64,000 nucleotides of DNA from an uncultured Poribacteria bacterium (GCA_951828385.1 OX639973.1:6426845-6490844); one strand, 5' to 3'; shown: positions 50,946 through 60,911, numbered from the stretch's first letter. Notes: generated by a model not told the origin, from the sequence alone. Made by a program: numbers and translations.

Positions 50946-51959
50946 TTGAAGAACCGTTATTTCTGTTTTAGCGGCGCAACTTGCAAGCGCGTATTGCAAG
51001 CCATAATTATTTTTATCGGTATTGTCGGTTGCGCGTTGGTGTTTGCTGACGAAGGTCACGAGCATTCAGGCGACCGAATAAAAGAGTTAATAAACCAACC
51101 GCTTACGCTGCAATTAGCGATTGTTGCCCTTGTCGTTTCATTTGTGCTTGGTGGTTTACATGCCTTAACACCGGGACACGGGAAAGCCATCGTCGCTGCT
51201 TACCTCGTCGGTTCTAAAGGCAGGGTAATTGACGCAGTTTTCCTTGGGATTGTCGTTACCTTTACACACACCTTCAGTGTCATAGCACTTGGCATCGTCA
51301 TGCTCGTGGCACAGGGGTTTGCACCAGACGATATCGTTCCGTGGTTAAGCCTATTCTCTGGTGTCCTGATTGTTGGTATTGGCGCGTGGCTGCTTACCAG
51401 AAACATGAAGCAGTATTATAGGGGTGGTGCACACAGCCATGCACATGGACATCAGCACCCGCATCCACACGAGCATTCGCATGATCATGATCACGACCAC
51501 GCGCACGCAGACGACCACGATCATGGGCACGACCCTTCACATAACCATTCGCATGAAGATGACCAAGGACATTCACACGACCAAGCCCTAACACACAGTC
51601 ATGGGGGGCAGACGCATAGCCACGCCCCGCCAGAGCGAACCGGTTTTTGGGGGTTGTTATCGCTCGGCATCTCCGGTGGCATCGTGCCGTGTGTCGATGC
51701 GCTCATCGGACTCCTATTCGCGATTAGTCTTGGCAAACTTGTGTGGGGTTTGATTATCCTATGTGCTTTCTCATTGGGGCTTGCCGCCGTGTTGGTCGCT
51801 ATCGGTATTCTGATGGTGATGGCAAAACCGGTAATTGAGCGTTTCACTGGCGAAGGTATCTGGTTACAACGTCTACCGATGATCAGTGCCGCTGTCGTCA
51901 TCCTACTCGGCGCAATATTAGTCTTCAAAGCATTCAACACCGTCGGAATTCATATTTGA
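50946..51959 (+). CDS. NicO/RcnA-family nickel-cobalt exporter with His-rich loop
   Basis: The TTG start at 50946 gives 337 residues; the exact start is uncertain. A signal-like helix is followed by six spans. 'GGLHALTPGHGKAIVAAYLV' has the H-x4-D/G-H type metal site of NicO permeases and 'GIVVTFTHTFSVIALGI' is the second conserved helix. Between spans 3 and 4 lies a loop of about 70 residues rich in His, Asp and Glu, typical of RcnA and HupE-type exporters. It should pump nickel or cobalt out of the cytoplasm. No rcnR-like regulator adjoins it. Confidence 0.87.
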   Translation: MKNRYFCFSGATCKRVLQAIIIFIGIVGCALVFADEGHEHSGDRIKELINQPLTLQLAIVALVVSFVLGGLHALTPGHGKAIVAAYLVGSKGRVIDAVFLGIVVTFTHTFSVIALGIVMLVAQGFAPDDIVPWLSLFSGVLIVGIGAWLLTRNMKQYYRGGAHSHAHGHQHPHPHEHSHDHDHDHAHADDHDHGHDPSHNHSHEDDQGHSHDQALTHSHGGQTHSHAPPERTGFWGLLSLGISGGIVPCVDALIGLLFAISLGKLVWGLIILCAFSLGLAAVLVAIGILMVMAKPVIERFTGEGIWLQRLPMISAAVVILLGAILVFKAFNTVGIHI

Positions 51960-51974
51960 AAAGGAAGGCAATCT

Positions 51975-52856
51975 ATGCCCAACACTGTCGGAATTTTAAG
52001 CCCCGGTGATATGGGGCACACTGTCGGGAACGTCCTTCGTGAAAACGGTTTGCGCGTCATAACCTGTCTGCACGGAAGAAGTCAGCGCACCCATGAACTC
52101 GCTGAGAAAGCAGGCATTGTGGATGTCTCGACATATTCACAACTCGTTACGGAAGCCGACTTCATCCTCTCAATCATGGTACCTGCACAAGCAATGTCCG
52201 CCGCGGCAGCAGTCGCCGAAGCACTCCAACAGGTAAACACAACCCTAACCTACGCCGACTGCAACGCCATCGCACCCCAGACGGTTCGCGAATTGGGAGA
52301 TGTGATCACCGCCGCAGGTGGAACTTTCGTCGATGCATCCATCATCGGACCGCCACCTCGCACACCGGGCGCAACGCGCTTCTACGCATCGGGACCGACA
52401 CTCGACACATTCTCTGAACTCAACAATTACGGGTTAGATGTTCGCACACTTGGAGACGAAATAGGGCTTGCCTCTGCGATTAAGATGTGCTATGCCTCCC
52501 TGACAAAAGGATTAACCGCGCTCTGCACCGAATTGCTCACTGCGGCATCTCTATTAGGAGTATCGGAAGCACTCACAGCAGAGTTTCAGGTGAGCCAATC
52601 GGCACTTTTTGAACGGATGGAGAGAGGGTTGCCGAGCATGCCACCGAAAGCCAGACGTTGGATAGGTGAGATGGAAGAGATCTCGGCAACTTTTGAACAC
52701 GTCGGATTAACACCAAATATCTTAACAGGCGCGGCAGATATATACCGATTTGTTGGCGACACGCACCTCGCGGATCTCCCACCAGAAGCACGCGACGAGT
52801 TCCCAACTTTAGCCGAACTGATTGAAATCTTGGCGGAAAACCTAAAATCGAAGTAA
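51975..52856 (+). CDS. NAD(P)-dependent oxidoreductase of the 6-phosphogluconate dehydrogenase type (DUF1932)
   Basis: The 293-residue protein starts 'MPNTVGILSPGDMGHTVGNV' (a Rossmann loop G-x-l-S-P-G-D-M-G), has 'YADCNAIAPQTVRELGDVIT' and 'GTFVDASIIGPPPR', and then 'ASAIKMCYASLTKGLTALCT' with the lysine of beta-hydroxyacid dehydrogenases. The C-terminal part fits DUF1932, seen in phosphogluconate-dehydrogenase-like proteins. The substrate is unknown. AAGGAAGG precedes the ATG. Confidence 0.88.
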   Translation: MPNTVGILSPGDMGHTVGNVLRENGLRVITCLHGRSQRTHELAEKAGIVDVSTYSQLVTEADFILSIMVPAQAMSAAAAVAEALQQVNTTLTYADCNAIAPQTVRELGDVITAAGGTFVDASIIGPPPRTPGATRFYASGPTLDTFSELNNYGLDVRTLGDEIGLASAIKMCYASLTKGLTALCTELLTAASLLGVSEALTAEFQVSQSALFERMERGLPSMPPKARRWIGEMEEISATFEHVGLTPNILTGAADIYRFVGDTHLADLPPEARDEFPTLAELIEILAENLKSK

Positions 52857-52879
52857 CGAATCATCGCTGAATGCTTCTG

Positions 52880-54715
52880 TCAAACATACCACTGTGCTTG
52901 TGCTCTGAAGAACTGTGCATAGAGTCCATCTTTTGCCAATAAGGTCTCATGATCCCCGTCTTCGACAATTGTCCCGTTATCAAGGACAATGATGCGATCA
53001 CAGGTGCGAACTGAAGACAAGCGATGCGAAATTATAAGGGATGTCCGTCCGCTACTGCGTTGAATAAATCGTTCATAGATCGCCTGTTCAGCTAACGGAT
53101 CCAGTGCTGCAGTCGGTTCGTCAAGAACGACCAGCCATGGCGTTTCCCGCATAAACCCTCTTGCTGTTGCGATGCGTTGCCACTCGCCGCCAGATAGATC
53201 GCGCCCCCCAAAAGTCGGTCCTAACACAGTTTCATAACCCGAATTGAGGCCGTCAATAACCGAAACTGCACCACCGGCTGTCGATGCCACTTCCATGCGT
53301 TCCGGATGTTCAAGATCGCCAAAGATAATATTCTCGCGTGCCGTCAGATGATAGCACGTGAAATCTTGAAACACTGCACTACAATGTGTTAGCCACTGCT
53401 GACGCGCTTCTTCGTTTAAGGGTATATCTCCCACGCGAATTAAACCCGTTCGCGGTCGGTAGAGCCCAAGAAGCAGGCGTGCCAGTGTGGATTTCCCCGC
53501 ACCGTTGGGGCCAACGAGTGCCACCCGCTCCCCTTTATTCAATGTTAAGTTGACCTGACGAAGCACCGGTTCTTGCGCATTTGGATAGAAAAACGAAACA
53601 TTTTCTACTTGTAGATGTGAAGGTTCTTGTGAGCCTGTCAGGTTCGGTGCTTTCTGAGATGTTGAAGGAGTTTTACCGACTGTTTTAGTGTCACGATCCA
53701 AAAACGCATACAAATCTCCTGACAAACGGCGCATATCGTCCGCAATCAATAGGAAATACCCCGCAACGTTGTCCCAGATGCCATCTAAGTTGACGATGGC
53801 GTTGATTGCGGCGATATACTTACCAACAGTAAGTCCCCCACGAAAGACCGCCAGCAATAAAAGTATAAGCGAGCAAGCGTACAACAAAGCGCGTGAGATA
53901 CCAATTGCAAGATGCGCCCAAAATTTACGCCGTTCAATAGTCTGTTGTTCTTGTATCAGTTCTTTCCATAACTTTCGCCAGCGTCCTATCCAGAGGTCCT
54001 GTGCTTGGTATAACCGCACTTCCTTACCTGCGCCACGATCCGTCAGAATACCTTCTAACGCATCTCGTTCCCGTTGCTGTGATGTCTGTTGCACATCAAG
54101 GCTATAAACATCAGTAGCAAAGCGTGAACCACTCCACCAAGACGCTATACCGGTTACCATAGGCAACAGTGCTAACAACGGATGAAGACCCCACAGCACG
54201 ATACCCAGCGCAGTGACACTGATTAATTGTTGAATGCTATCAACGATCCACCAAACAATCTCTTCAAGTTCATCACCGGACATAGTGCGCGCTCGCGCCA
54301 GCGCGTTTTGGAATTCTGGGGTCTGAAACTCGATCAACTCTATTGTATTAGATTTCCGTGTGATACCCTCACTAATCCAAATCTCGATATTTTCTCTGAC
54401 ATTGAGGCGTAACGGTTCGCGTAACTGGTCTGCAAGCGTACTATAGATTTGTAGACCGAGCAGACCAAGCAACCACGGGACAACCTGCTGCCACCAATCG
54501 GCATCGCCTATAGCAGCGGTGATCGCATTGACCAAGTGTTCCGTCACGAAAAACTCGCCTACAGGCAGAACGCCGAGGGATAGTGTGAAAAGCATCATTC
54601 CTGAAAGCGAGAGCGCACCGCTCCGCCAGACAATCGCAAAAGTTCGGAAGTATGCGATAATACTTTCTTTCGCAGCCAATCCCCATGTCTTCCATTTTCC
54701 ATTACCGTTTCGCAT
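52880..54715 (-). CDS. ABC exporter, fused permease-ATPase (second half of a pair)
   Basis: The 611-residue protein has a six-span permease (residues about 25-330) and an ABC ATPase with Walker A 'GPNGAGKSTLARLLLGLYRP', signature 'LSGGEWQRIATARGF', Walker B 'WLVVLDEPTAALDP' and the switch His 'LIISHRLSSVRTCD'. It follows the other ABC gene by 21 bp, and the pair probably forms a heterodimeric exporter of the MsbA/peptide-exporter class. The substrate is not known. Q-loop 'VFQDFTCYHLTARENIIFGD' is complete. Confidence 0.93.
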   Translation of the reverse strand: MRNGNGKWKTWGLAAKESIIAYFRTFAIVWRSGALSLSGMMLFTLSLGVLPVGEFFVTEHLVNAITAAIGDADWWQQVVPWLLGLLGLQIYSTLADQLREPLRLNVRENIEIWISEGITRKSNTIELIEFQTPEFQNALARARTMSGDELEEIVWWIVDSIQQLISVTALGIVLWGLHPLLALLPMVTGIASWWSGSRFATDVYSLDVQQTSQQRERDALEGILTDRGAGKEVRLYQAQDLWIGRWRKLWKELIQEQQTIERRKFWAHLAIGISRALLYACSLILLLLAVFRGGLTVGKYIAAINAIVNLDGIWDNVAGYFLLIADDMRRLSGDLYAFLDRDTKTVGKTPSTSQKAPNLTGSQEPSHLQVENVSFFYPNAQEPVLRQVNLTLNKGERVALVGPNGAGKSTLARLLLGLYRPRTGLIRVGDIPLNEEARQQWLTHCSAVFQDFTCYHLTARENIIFGDLEHPERMEVASTAGGAVSVIDGLNSGYETVLGPTFGGRDLSGGEWQRIATARGFMRETPWLVVLDEPTAALDPLAEQAIYERFIQRSSGRTSLIISHRLSSVRTCDRIIVLDNGTIVEDGDHETLLAKDGLYAQFFRAQAQWYV

Positions 54716-54736
54716 TTCAGAACCCTCTTGACTTCT

Positions 54737-56578
54737 CTATTGGTACCAATGTGCTTGTGCTTGAAAAAATCTGGCGTAGAGTCCATCTCTGGCAAGTAAT
54801 GCCTCATGTGTCCCGTCTTCAACAATACGTCCCGAATCTAACACCAAGATCCGATCTGCGAGACGCGCCGATCCGATGCGGTGTGAAATCAGGAACGTCA
54901 TCCGCCCCGCCGCAAGTTCAACAAAACGTTGATAGAGTTCGACTTCGGCTTGTGGATCCAACGCTGCCGTCGGCTCGTCAAGAACCAGAACTTGCGGATT
55001 CCTAACTAAAGCCCGCGCAAGCGCAACTTTTTGCCATTCACCACCCGATAACTCTGCACCTTCACCCTCTTCACCGAGTGAAGGATCAAGGAAGGTATCC
55101 AAGCCGCGCGGCAGCGTCTGAAAACGCTCTTTGATACCAACCGCATTGATGACGCGCCAGAGTGCTGCGTCGTCAATGTTGAAGTTCGGGGGACCTGGCA
55201 CCAATTCCTCACGCACAGGTCTACGAAATCGCGCAAAGTCTTGGAAAACGGCGGCACAGTTAAGAGCTATCTGTTCCGGGGCAATTGCAGCGATATTTTT
55301 TTCGTCATAGCGGATTGTGCCATCATCGGGCTTGTATAATCCGAGCAATAGTTTAATCAGCGTCGATTTTCCTGCACCGTTAACACCCACGATACTCACG
55401 ATCTCTCCGGGACGCACGTGAAAGTTTATGTCTTGTAACACATCGTCAGTCGCACCCGGATATTGGAAACGTAGGTTGCGCACCTCTACGCCAGACTGTA
55501 GTGGCTGCGGAAATGTCTCGGTGCCTGACTCGCGCCGCGCCGTTTTTCCGCGTTCTAAGAGGTGATGCAAATCACGAAGCAAGGGGACATCTTCAAGTAT
55601 ATTTTGTATTTGTCTAAGCAATCCCTCCAGATCTCCTTGGAAGAATGCAGCGGTACCGGTAAGAACCACATAATCCCCAAGCGTGAGGGTGCCGTCCACA
55701 ATACGCGCAGCGAGGATGCCAATCGCTACTGCATAAGCAATTACTTCAGCGATAGTTGTTCCAATGGAGGCTCTCGCTTCCGTCCAGATCTTGGCAAGCG
55801 ATTCTTCTTTCCATTTTTCGTGGTTCGTTCGCCAGCGTCCGAAAAGCAGATTGAAAAGACCATAGAGCCGCACTTCCTGTCCAGAGGAAGTCCCGAGCAA
55901 TAAACTCAGCATATAATCCATCATACGCCGTACCGGTGTCGCTGCGTAATCGTGGCTGTACCTTCTTTCGGCTGCCCTAACTTTAATCCAAGCGGAGGGT
56001 AGTGCGGGTAACACGACTACGAGTACCAGCAGAGGATCCGCTAACCATAGGAGGACCCCGTACCCGGCCAGCGTCACGCAGAGTTGTCCGACTTCTGTTA
56101 GAAATCGCAGTAGATTTGTGAGCCGATGCCCCAGTGCTTGGCGCGCCCGTTGTATCAAATCATACGTCTGTGGCTCATCAAAAACGGCAAAGTCGATATG
56201 CGTTGTTGCCTCAAGTAAGGCACCCTGCTGGTGGAGTCCGATAAGATTTTTCATCTTCCATTGCAGATACCCATCACAAGTGCCTGCTATATTTCTCAAC
56301 ATTGCCAAAAGCACGAGTGCTACCACCCAGGGTGCTGCGGTTTCTAAACTCAAATCCGCTTCCTTATCGAGAAAAGCAGCGATGAGGTTCACCAGTTCTC
56401 GGCTTGCCCAAAGAATGCCTATCGGAATGCATCCATGTACAAGTGTCAGGAGTGCTTGCGCAATCGCGCCGAATCGGCTGGCGTGCCAAGCAACAAAGAA
56501 GAAACGACGCAACGTCTTTATTGCAGACGGACGGGATTCTGATGCTGTGTTGGCGGAGTGTATAGTGTTGGTATCCAT
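54737..56578 (-). CDS. ABC exporter, fused permease-ATPase (first half of a pair)
   Basis: The start at 56578 has GGAGAA upstream and gives 613 residues with the same plan: permease (about 20-350) and ATPase with 'GVNGAGKSTLIKLLLGLYKP', 'LSGGEWQKVALARALVRNPQ', 'VLVLDEPTAALDP' and 'FLISHRIGSARLAD'. It is a paralogue of the downstream gene, 'ARFRRPVREELVPG' in the Q-loop region being diverged. Walker A has V in place of P ('GVNGAGKS'), a common variant. Both halves seem catalytically competent. Confidence 0.92.
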   Translation of the reverse strand: MDTNTIHSANTASESRPSAIKTLRRFFFVAWHASRFGAIAQALLTLVHGCIPIGILWASRELVNLIAAFLDKEADLSLETAAPWVVALVLLAMLRNIAGTCDGYLQWKMKNLIGLHQQGALLEATTHIDFAVFDEPQTYDLIQRARQALGHRLTNLLRFLTEVGQLCVTLAGYGVLLWLADPLLVLVVVLPALPSAWIKVRAAERRYSHDYAATPVRRMMDYMLSLLLGTSSGQEVRLYGLFNLLFGRWRTNHEKWKEESLAKIWTEARASIGTTIAEVIAYAVAIGILAARIVDGTLTLGDYVVLTGTAAFFQGDLEGLLRQIQNILEDVPLLRDLHHLLERGKTARRESGTETFPQPLQSGVEVRNLRFQYPGATDDVLQDINFHVRPGEIVSIVGVNGAGKSTLIKLLLGLYKPDDGTIRYDEKNIAAIAPEQIALNCAAVFQDFARFRRPVREELVPGPPNFNIDDAALWRVINAVGIKERFQTLPRGLDTFLDPSLGEEGEGAELSGGEWQKVALARALVRNPQVLVLDEPTAALDPQAEVELYQRFVELAAGRMTFLISHRIGSARLADRILVLDSGRIVEDGTHEALLARDGLYARFFQAQAHWYQ

Positions 56579-56724
56579 TTTTCTTCTCCAATAAAAGTAG
56601 CCTACGGCGTTTAATCCGAAGACTTTGAAAAAAATCAATTAAAATTGAGAAAAATAGAACAAATTGTGTGGATATCCAAGATCCATTGAATTTGCCAGTA
56701 TGGATAAATTGTATGGTGCAAAAA

Positions 56725-56770
56725 AAACTGGCACCGAGTACGTTTTTCAAAGAGCGTTAGGTGCCAGTTT
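56725..56770 (-). terminator. Rho-independent terminator for the membrane-anchored hypothetical gene
   Basis: AAACTGGCACC and GGTGCCAGTTT are perfect 11-base arms around a 24-base loop. On the minus strand the stem is followed by TTTTTTT, so it stops transcription from 56782-57591. Confidence 0.88.
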
Positions 56771-56781
56771 CGTAACAGATT

Positions 56782-57591
56782 TTATTCTTCCGAGTTTTGC
56801 GCTTCAGGTTCAGGACGTGTGGTGATCCATGCTTGGAATGCTGCCATATCCGCAAAAAACGAACGCATGAGCGCAAACTCGCGCGGCGATGCAACAGCAC
56901 ACCGCAGCAACCCCTCTTGTTCCCCGTGTGTCTCTACGCGTTCGCGCCAAACCTCTTGAAACACATCATTATCCTCTGTCATGAAGATAGAAGACATACC
57001 GATTTGTACGATTTGAGTGGACAAGCCAGATATTTCAGAATCATTTTTCATCAATGGTTCAATGAGGTGTGTCTGTTGGAGTTTGTTGAGTTCCTTCATG
57101 TTATCAAGCGGGTCTTGAACTGTGGTCCCCCACTCACGAACAATGAAGTAGTAGTTCAGCCAGACCTGCAGTTCTGCATCGTCTTTATCTGCGCCGAGGG
57201 TGCCTTTGATTCTGGAAAGCGCAAGAGTTCTCATACTTTCTGTCGGCATTGCGTCAACGTACGCCCGAAAATTTTCATAATCTTGTCCGTCTTCCGTATT
57301 TATGTAGGTGAGATACGGTTCACTTGACAAGACGGCTTCTAAATCGTTTGGGCTTTGCGATGGGTCTGTTTCCGGTGCGGCTTCAAGAAGTTGCGACAAT
57401 AATATTTCTTGTTCTGCAGTCAACAGTTTGCTCGCCGATGCTTTTAATTCACGTCGGTGTTCCGCTTGTTGCGCGTGTATCTGATCCATCTCCTCCATCA
57501 TTTTACCGAACCACGGGACCACAAAAACGATCCCACCGACGAGAATTAGAACGCCTATACCGATAAGAATCAGAAATATTGGTTTTTTCAT
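56782..57591 (-). CDS. Membrane-anchored hypothetical protein
   Basis: The 269-residue protein has one N-terminal span ('FLILIGIGVLILVGGIVFVV') and a helical soluble part: 'MDQIHAQQAEHRRELKASAS', 'DAELQVWLNYYFIVREW', 'SEISGLSTQIVQIGMSSIFM'. I recognise no family. It is a single-gene transcript with a strong terminator. The soluble part would face the periplasm. Confidence 0.7.
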   Translation of the reverse strand: MKKPIFLILIGIGVLILVGGIVFVVPWFGKMMEEMDQIHAQQAEHRRELKASASKLLTAEQEILLSQLLEAAPETDPSQSPNDLEAVLSSEPYLTYINTEDGQDYENFRAYVDAMPTESMRTLALSRIKGTLGADKDDAELQVWLNYYFIVREWGTTVQDPLDNMKELNKLQQTHLIEPLMKNDSEISGLSTQIVQIGMSSIFMTEDNDVFQEVWRERVETHGEQEGLLRCAVASPREFALMRSFFADMAAFQAWITTRPEPEAQNSEE

Positions 57592-58083
57592 CTGATGCTC
57601 CTTTTTTCTTCGTGTTATGCTTTTATCGTAGCATTTTTCAAAGTAGACTGCAACCTTTTAACGCTCTCCCGTCAAATCCCCATGCTTTAGCTTGCGGGAT
57701 GTAGACGGAAACCAAGAGTTTGATAGAAAAATAAATTTGACATTCACACAGAAAAGTGGTATGATTACTATTAGCACTTGGTTAGGGTTCTCACCTCTCT
57801 CAATCTATGAGAGAGTCCTAACCGATCCCGTGAGAAGGATCGTGAGTGCGAAGTGCTATACCACTCAAAACTATATCGGTAGCATCGCGTAATCTCGTAG
57901 TAGCAGTGAAATGCACACGTTGCGTTTGCTACCACTTTTCAACTTTCAAAACGGGCGGGCTTGGCCGCCTAAAGTGGAGCGATACTAAGACGGGTTTTCT
58001 CTTAGAGAAAAGCGCAGTCGCTATGAAGCACAAGCCCCTACCTTTAGGTAGTGGGTACCTATGACGTAAGCATCGTGTTCCGG
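57592..58083. other. Gene-free region dense in hairpins
   Basis: This 490-bp stretch has no credible gene. Its core (57669-58055) is described in its own entry. A plus-strand frame at 57846-58064 encodes 'KCTRCVCYHF' but lacks a ribosome site and runs through the hairpins, so it is not accepted. Confidence 0.5.
57669..58055 (+). mobile_element. Possible tnpB-less IS200/IS605 relic or structured RNA
   Basis: At the left CCGTC...GACGG encloses ATCCC...GGGAT and a hairpin with loop TTTA (57669-57708). In the middle GGTTAGG...CCTAACC (57780-57823) encloses CTCTCTC/GAGAGAG, followed by GATCC/GGATC (57824-57841), GAGTG/CACTC (57844-57866) and GGTAGCA/TGCTACC (57879-57934). At the right CCCCTACC-TTTA-GGTAGTGGG (58035-58055). 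The end hairpins with TTTA loops resemble subterminal hairpins of IS200/IS605 elements and the 3' hairpin of TnpB-associated RNA. The function is inferred only from form. Confidence 0.4.
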
Positions 58084-60795
58084 TTAAAATTCGTAGATGA
58101 CCCCAAAGGAAAAAGTGAAACGAAATTGGGGGATTTCCAGAGATTCATTGAAGTCAATATTCAGTGCCTCCGTGGCTTCCTCAAATTCCAACGCTTCAAG
58201 TTCCGCCTCAAATCTATCGGCTAATTCATCGGCTAAACGAAACCGTATCGTGTTTTTCCTGTTATAGACATTCCAGATTTCAGTATATGCTGTTACGGGC
58301 AGTCCCCAGTACTTTCTTTTTTCGCTAAAGCGGAGATCCAAGCGGTGATACGCCGGAAACTCTGTCGGAAAAATCGCACCCGCAACATCAGAAATGAGCG
58401 GATGCATGCCTATCGTCACAGGATCCTGAACCATAATGAGGTTGCTTAAAGGCACAGCGGTGGTACCACTGGAATATTGCCACTTCGCGCCAATCTCTGT
58501 TGTCGTTGTTGGATTATAGTTAGCAACAATGCTAACAATGTGTGTGTTATCAAACAGAAACGGTTTATAAATATCGTCTGGTGTTTCACGCCGTTCAAGG
58601 TGCGTGTAGGCGTAGGATAGCCACCCGAAGAACTTTTCGCTCACACGGTGCCGCAGGAATATCTCCGCACCACTTACAAATCCTGCTCCTTGATTCAGGT
58701 ACGCCGTCGTTGTAGCAGCATCCGAGTCGTCAAAAAGTGCTTCAAGGTTGATGGAGCGCGCGACTAATCTTTGCATGTCTTTGTAATAAAGTGCGAACTT
58801 GAGCTCCGTTTGTGGCGATAACTTGTGTTCTAACTCCATGATGTAATGCTCGGTTAGGCTTGATTTTAGGTCTCGGGTGCCCTCCACCTTTAGTACTTGA
58901 TATGCCAACGGGCTCTGTTCATATCTACCGTAGGCAAACCGGAGCTTAGAAGTCGTTGGCAGTGTGAAGCTGAGACTCCCGCGCGGCTGAATTGAAAGCT
59001 CCTCCGTTAAATTGAGATAATCCAACCGCACCCCGAGCGCGATGGACAGAAACGATAGCGGATCATAGCGTGCCTGTAGGTACCCCTCGGCACGTCGAAA
59101 GGTATAATTAAATTCGTCAAGTTTCTGTGTCCATGCCGGTTCTTCTTCGCTTTCAAAATCTATCTTTCCTGGAGAAGAGGTGCGTGTAAGACTCTCCGCG
59201 GGACTCAGGGCAAGGAGAAATCCCGACTCTAATTGAAGTGTTGGTGTTAATTTGTAGGATACATCTTCGCGAAGCGTATACATCGGGGTGTTCACTTTGA
59301 TATCATAAATGAACCCTTCATTCTCAGGTTGATCCTCTTGGCGTGAGGTGCCGCCGAAATGAATATTGAGAAAACTGTGGGAACGCGTCAGCGAGAGATG
59401 AGATGTGAGTTTATCAGTGAAATGAGAGCGAAGATGGATACCCTCCGCTTCAAATCCGTTTTTGAAATAAGCGGAAAAATCAACGGCTTCCTCAATATCT
59501 TCTGATCCAACATCGGAGAAGTTAAAGTGATCTGTCGCGCCTAAACCGTTGAGCATTAAGTGATGCTTTGGCGTAAGTTGATATGCAAATTTGAGTTGAT
59601 AGTTCGACCAGTTCGGAAAGGTCCAATCAAAGAATAGTCCTAAGAGAAGATCAAGAGTGGTGAATCGTCCTGCCATGGAGGCGTACCCTTTGTCGCCGAT
59701 TTTGGCTTCAAGGAATCCAGAAGGCGATAAGATGTTTAGATCGATTGCACCCGCCCACCGTTTTTCCAAACGTTCACGGGAACGGATGGCAATCACCGAT
59801 TGTGAATCTAATCCGAACTCAGCACCGTACCCACCGGCGTAAATCTGAATATCCTCAATACTATGTGAGTTAATCGTTGAGATGAGACCGCCATAATGGA
59901 ACGGATAACCGAGTGGGGTTCTATCGAGATAGATAAGCGTCTCCCCAGGCGCACTTCCTCGGATATAGAGAATACCAAAGAGATCGTTCGGGATACCGAT
60001 GCTCGGCAACGTCGTGAGTCCCTTGAGCGCGTCGCGCCCTGTACCGGGAATCCGTATTAACTCACTACCCCGAATCTCTTTGCGACTAATCGTCGGTGCA
60101 AGGCGTTGCCCTTCTACAACAACTGTTTCGAGTCTAACCGCTGCACCGATATATATTTTTACCTGTGTGGTGTCGCCTGCTTTTACCTGTATTTTTGTAG
60201 TCGTAGCGGTCTCGAATGTCTCGTGGGTGATTGATAGGGTATAAATGCCAGGGGCGATACCTATAAACTGAAAGTTTCCCGATGCATCTGTTTTACCAGA
60301 CACGTCAATTTCGATGAAGCGGACCTCAGCATCCGCAAGAGTTTTTCCGGTCGTTTGGCTGTAGACGTGCCCGTCAATATCCCCGCTATCGGTGGCATTG
60401 ACAAACGGCACCTCCGCACCGGGGTAAAATCGTCCACGAAGCACCTCACCGGCGCGGATCTCAATCGGAATCTCTGTGGGTGTACTATGCGTCGGGTGGG
60501 AGATGGAGAGTGTATATTTTCCGACAGGTATATCGGTAAAGCGGAATGTTCCGTCTTCACCGGTTTTTTCAGATTGATCGGTCTCAACAATGTGAACTTC
60601 GGCCGCAAATAGGGGCGTGTCGGTATCAGGCTGAAAGACTGTGCCTTCTATATCGCCTGTGCGTGGGAGAATCCGCTGCCAGATACTTCTTTTCGTTTTA
60701 GGACTCTGATCTTTTTCGGTATCATCCGATTCAGCAAAAACAGAAAGCGGTAGCATAAGCACTACAAACAGGATTAGACATAGACGGAATAGCAT
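58084..60795 (-). CDS. TonB-dependent receptor with two carboxypeptidase-regulatory-like domains
   Basis: From ATG 60795 (GGAGG upstream) the 903-residue protein has a signal peptide ending near 'SVFAES'. Residues about 45-120 and 130-210 are two CarboxypepD_reg-like beta sandwiches ('GTVFQPDTDTPLFAAEVHIV', 'GHVYSQTTGKTLADAEVRFI'). A plug follows ('ETVVVEGQRLAP', 'DLFGILYIRGSAPGETLIYL') and a 22-strand barrel ending 'PQFRFTFSFGVIYEF'. No TonB box was identified. Such receptors import large ligands through the outer membrane. The ligand is unknown. It lies 115 bp after a disrupted DUF3352 gene. Confidence 0.9.
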   Translation of the reverse strand: MLFRLCLILFVVLMLPLSVFAESDDTEKDQSPKTKRSIWQRILPRTGDIEGTVFQPDTDTPLFAAEVHIVETDQSEKTGEDGTFRFTDIPVGKYTLSISHPTHSTPTEIPIEIRAGEVLRGRFYPGAEVPFVNATDSGDIDGHVYSQTTGKTLADAEVRFIEIDVSGKTDASGNFQFIGIAPGIYTLSITHETFETATTTKIQVKAGDTTQVKIYIGAAVRLETVVVEGQRLAPTISRKEIRGSELIRIPGTGRDALKGLTTLPSIGIPNDLFGILYIRGSAPGETLIYLDRTPLGYPFHYGGLISTINSHSIEDIQIYAGGYGAEFGLDSQSVIAIRSRERLEKRWAGAIDLNILSPSGFLEAKIGDKGYASMAGRFTTLDLLLGLFFDWTFPNWSNYQLKFAYQLTPKHHLMLNGLGATDHFNFSDVGSEDIEEAVDFSAYFKNGFEAEGIHLRSHFTDKLTSHLSLTRSHSFLNIHFGGTSRQEDQPENEGFIYDIKVNTPMYTLREDVSYKLTPTLQLESGFLLALSPAESLTRTSSPGKIDFESEEEPAWTQKLDEFNYTFRRAEGYLQARYDPLSFLSIALGVRLDYLNLTEELSIQPRGSLSFTLPTTSKLRFAYGRYEQSPLAYQVLKVEGTRDLKSSLTEHYIMELEHKLSPQTELKFALYYKDMQRLVARSINLEALFDDSDAATTTAYLNQGAGFVSGAEIFLRHRVSEKFFGWLSYAYTHLERRETPDDIYKPFLFDNTHIVSIVANYNPTTTTEIGAKWQYSSGTTAVPLSNLIMVQDPVTIGMHPLISDVAGAIFPTEFPAYHRLDLRFSEKRKYWGLPVTAYTEIWNVYNRKNTIRFRLADELADRFEAELEALEFEEATEALNIDFNESLEIPQFRFTFSFGVIYEF

Positions 60796-60878
60796 GAAAA
60801 AATTTCGACCTCCGTTTGGAATCTGAATTGTAGGCTTTAACGCTAAACAAAGCGTTCTGGTTGACACAATACGGAATG

Positions 60879-60911
60879 AAAAACGCGTCTACAAGAGGTG
60901 TGCAGACGCGT
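60879..60911 (-). terminator. Rho-independent terminator of the DUF3352 gene
   Basis: ACGCGTCT (60883-60890) and AGACGCGT (60904-60911) pair as an 8-bp stem; on the minus strand TTTTT follows. The stem includes one base of the stop codon, so termination is very tight. Confidence 0.8.

Noticed and set aside
57846-58064. Plus-strand frame with 'KCTRCVCYHF' that might be a TnpB zinc-finger remnant
   Set aside because: The Cys spacing does not match the TnpB finger, no other TnpB text is found, and the frame crosses several hairpins.
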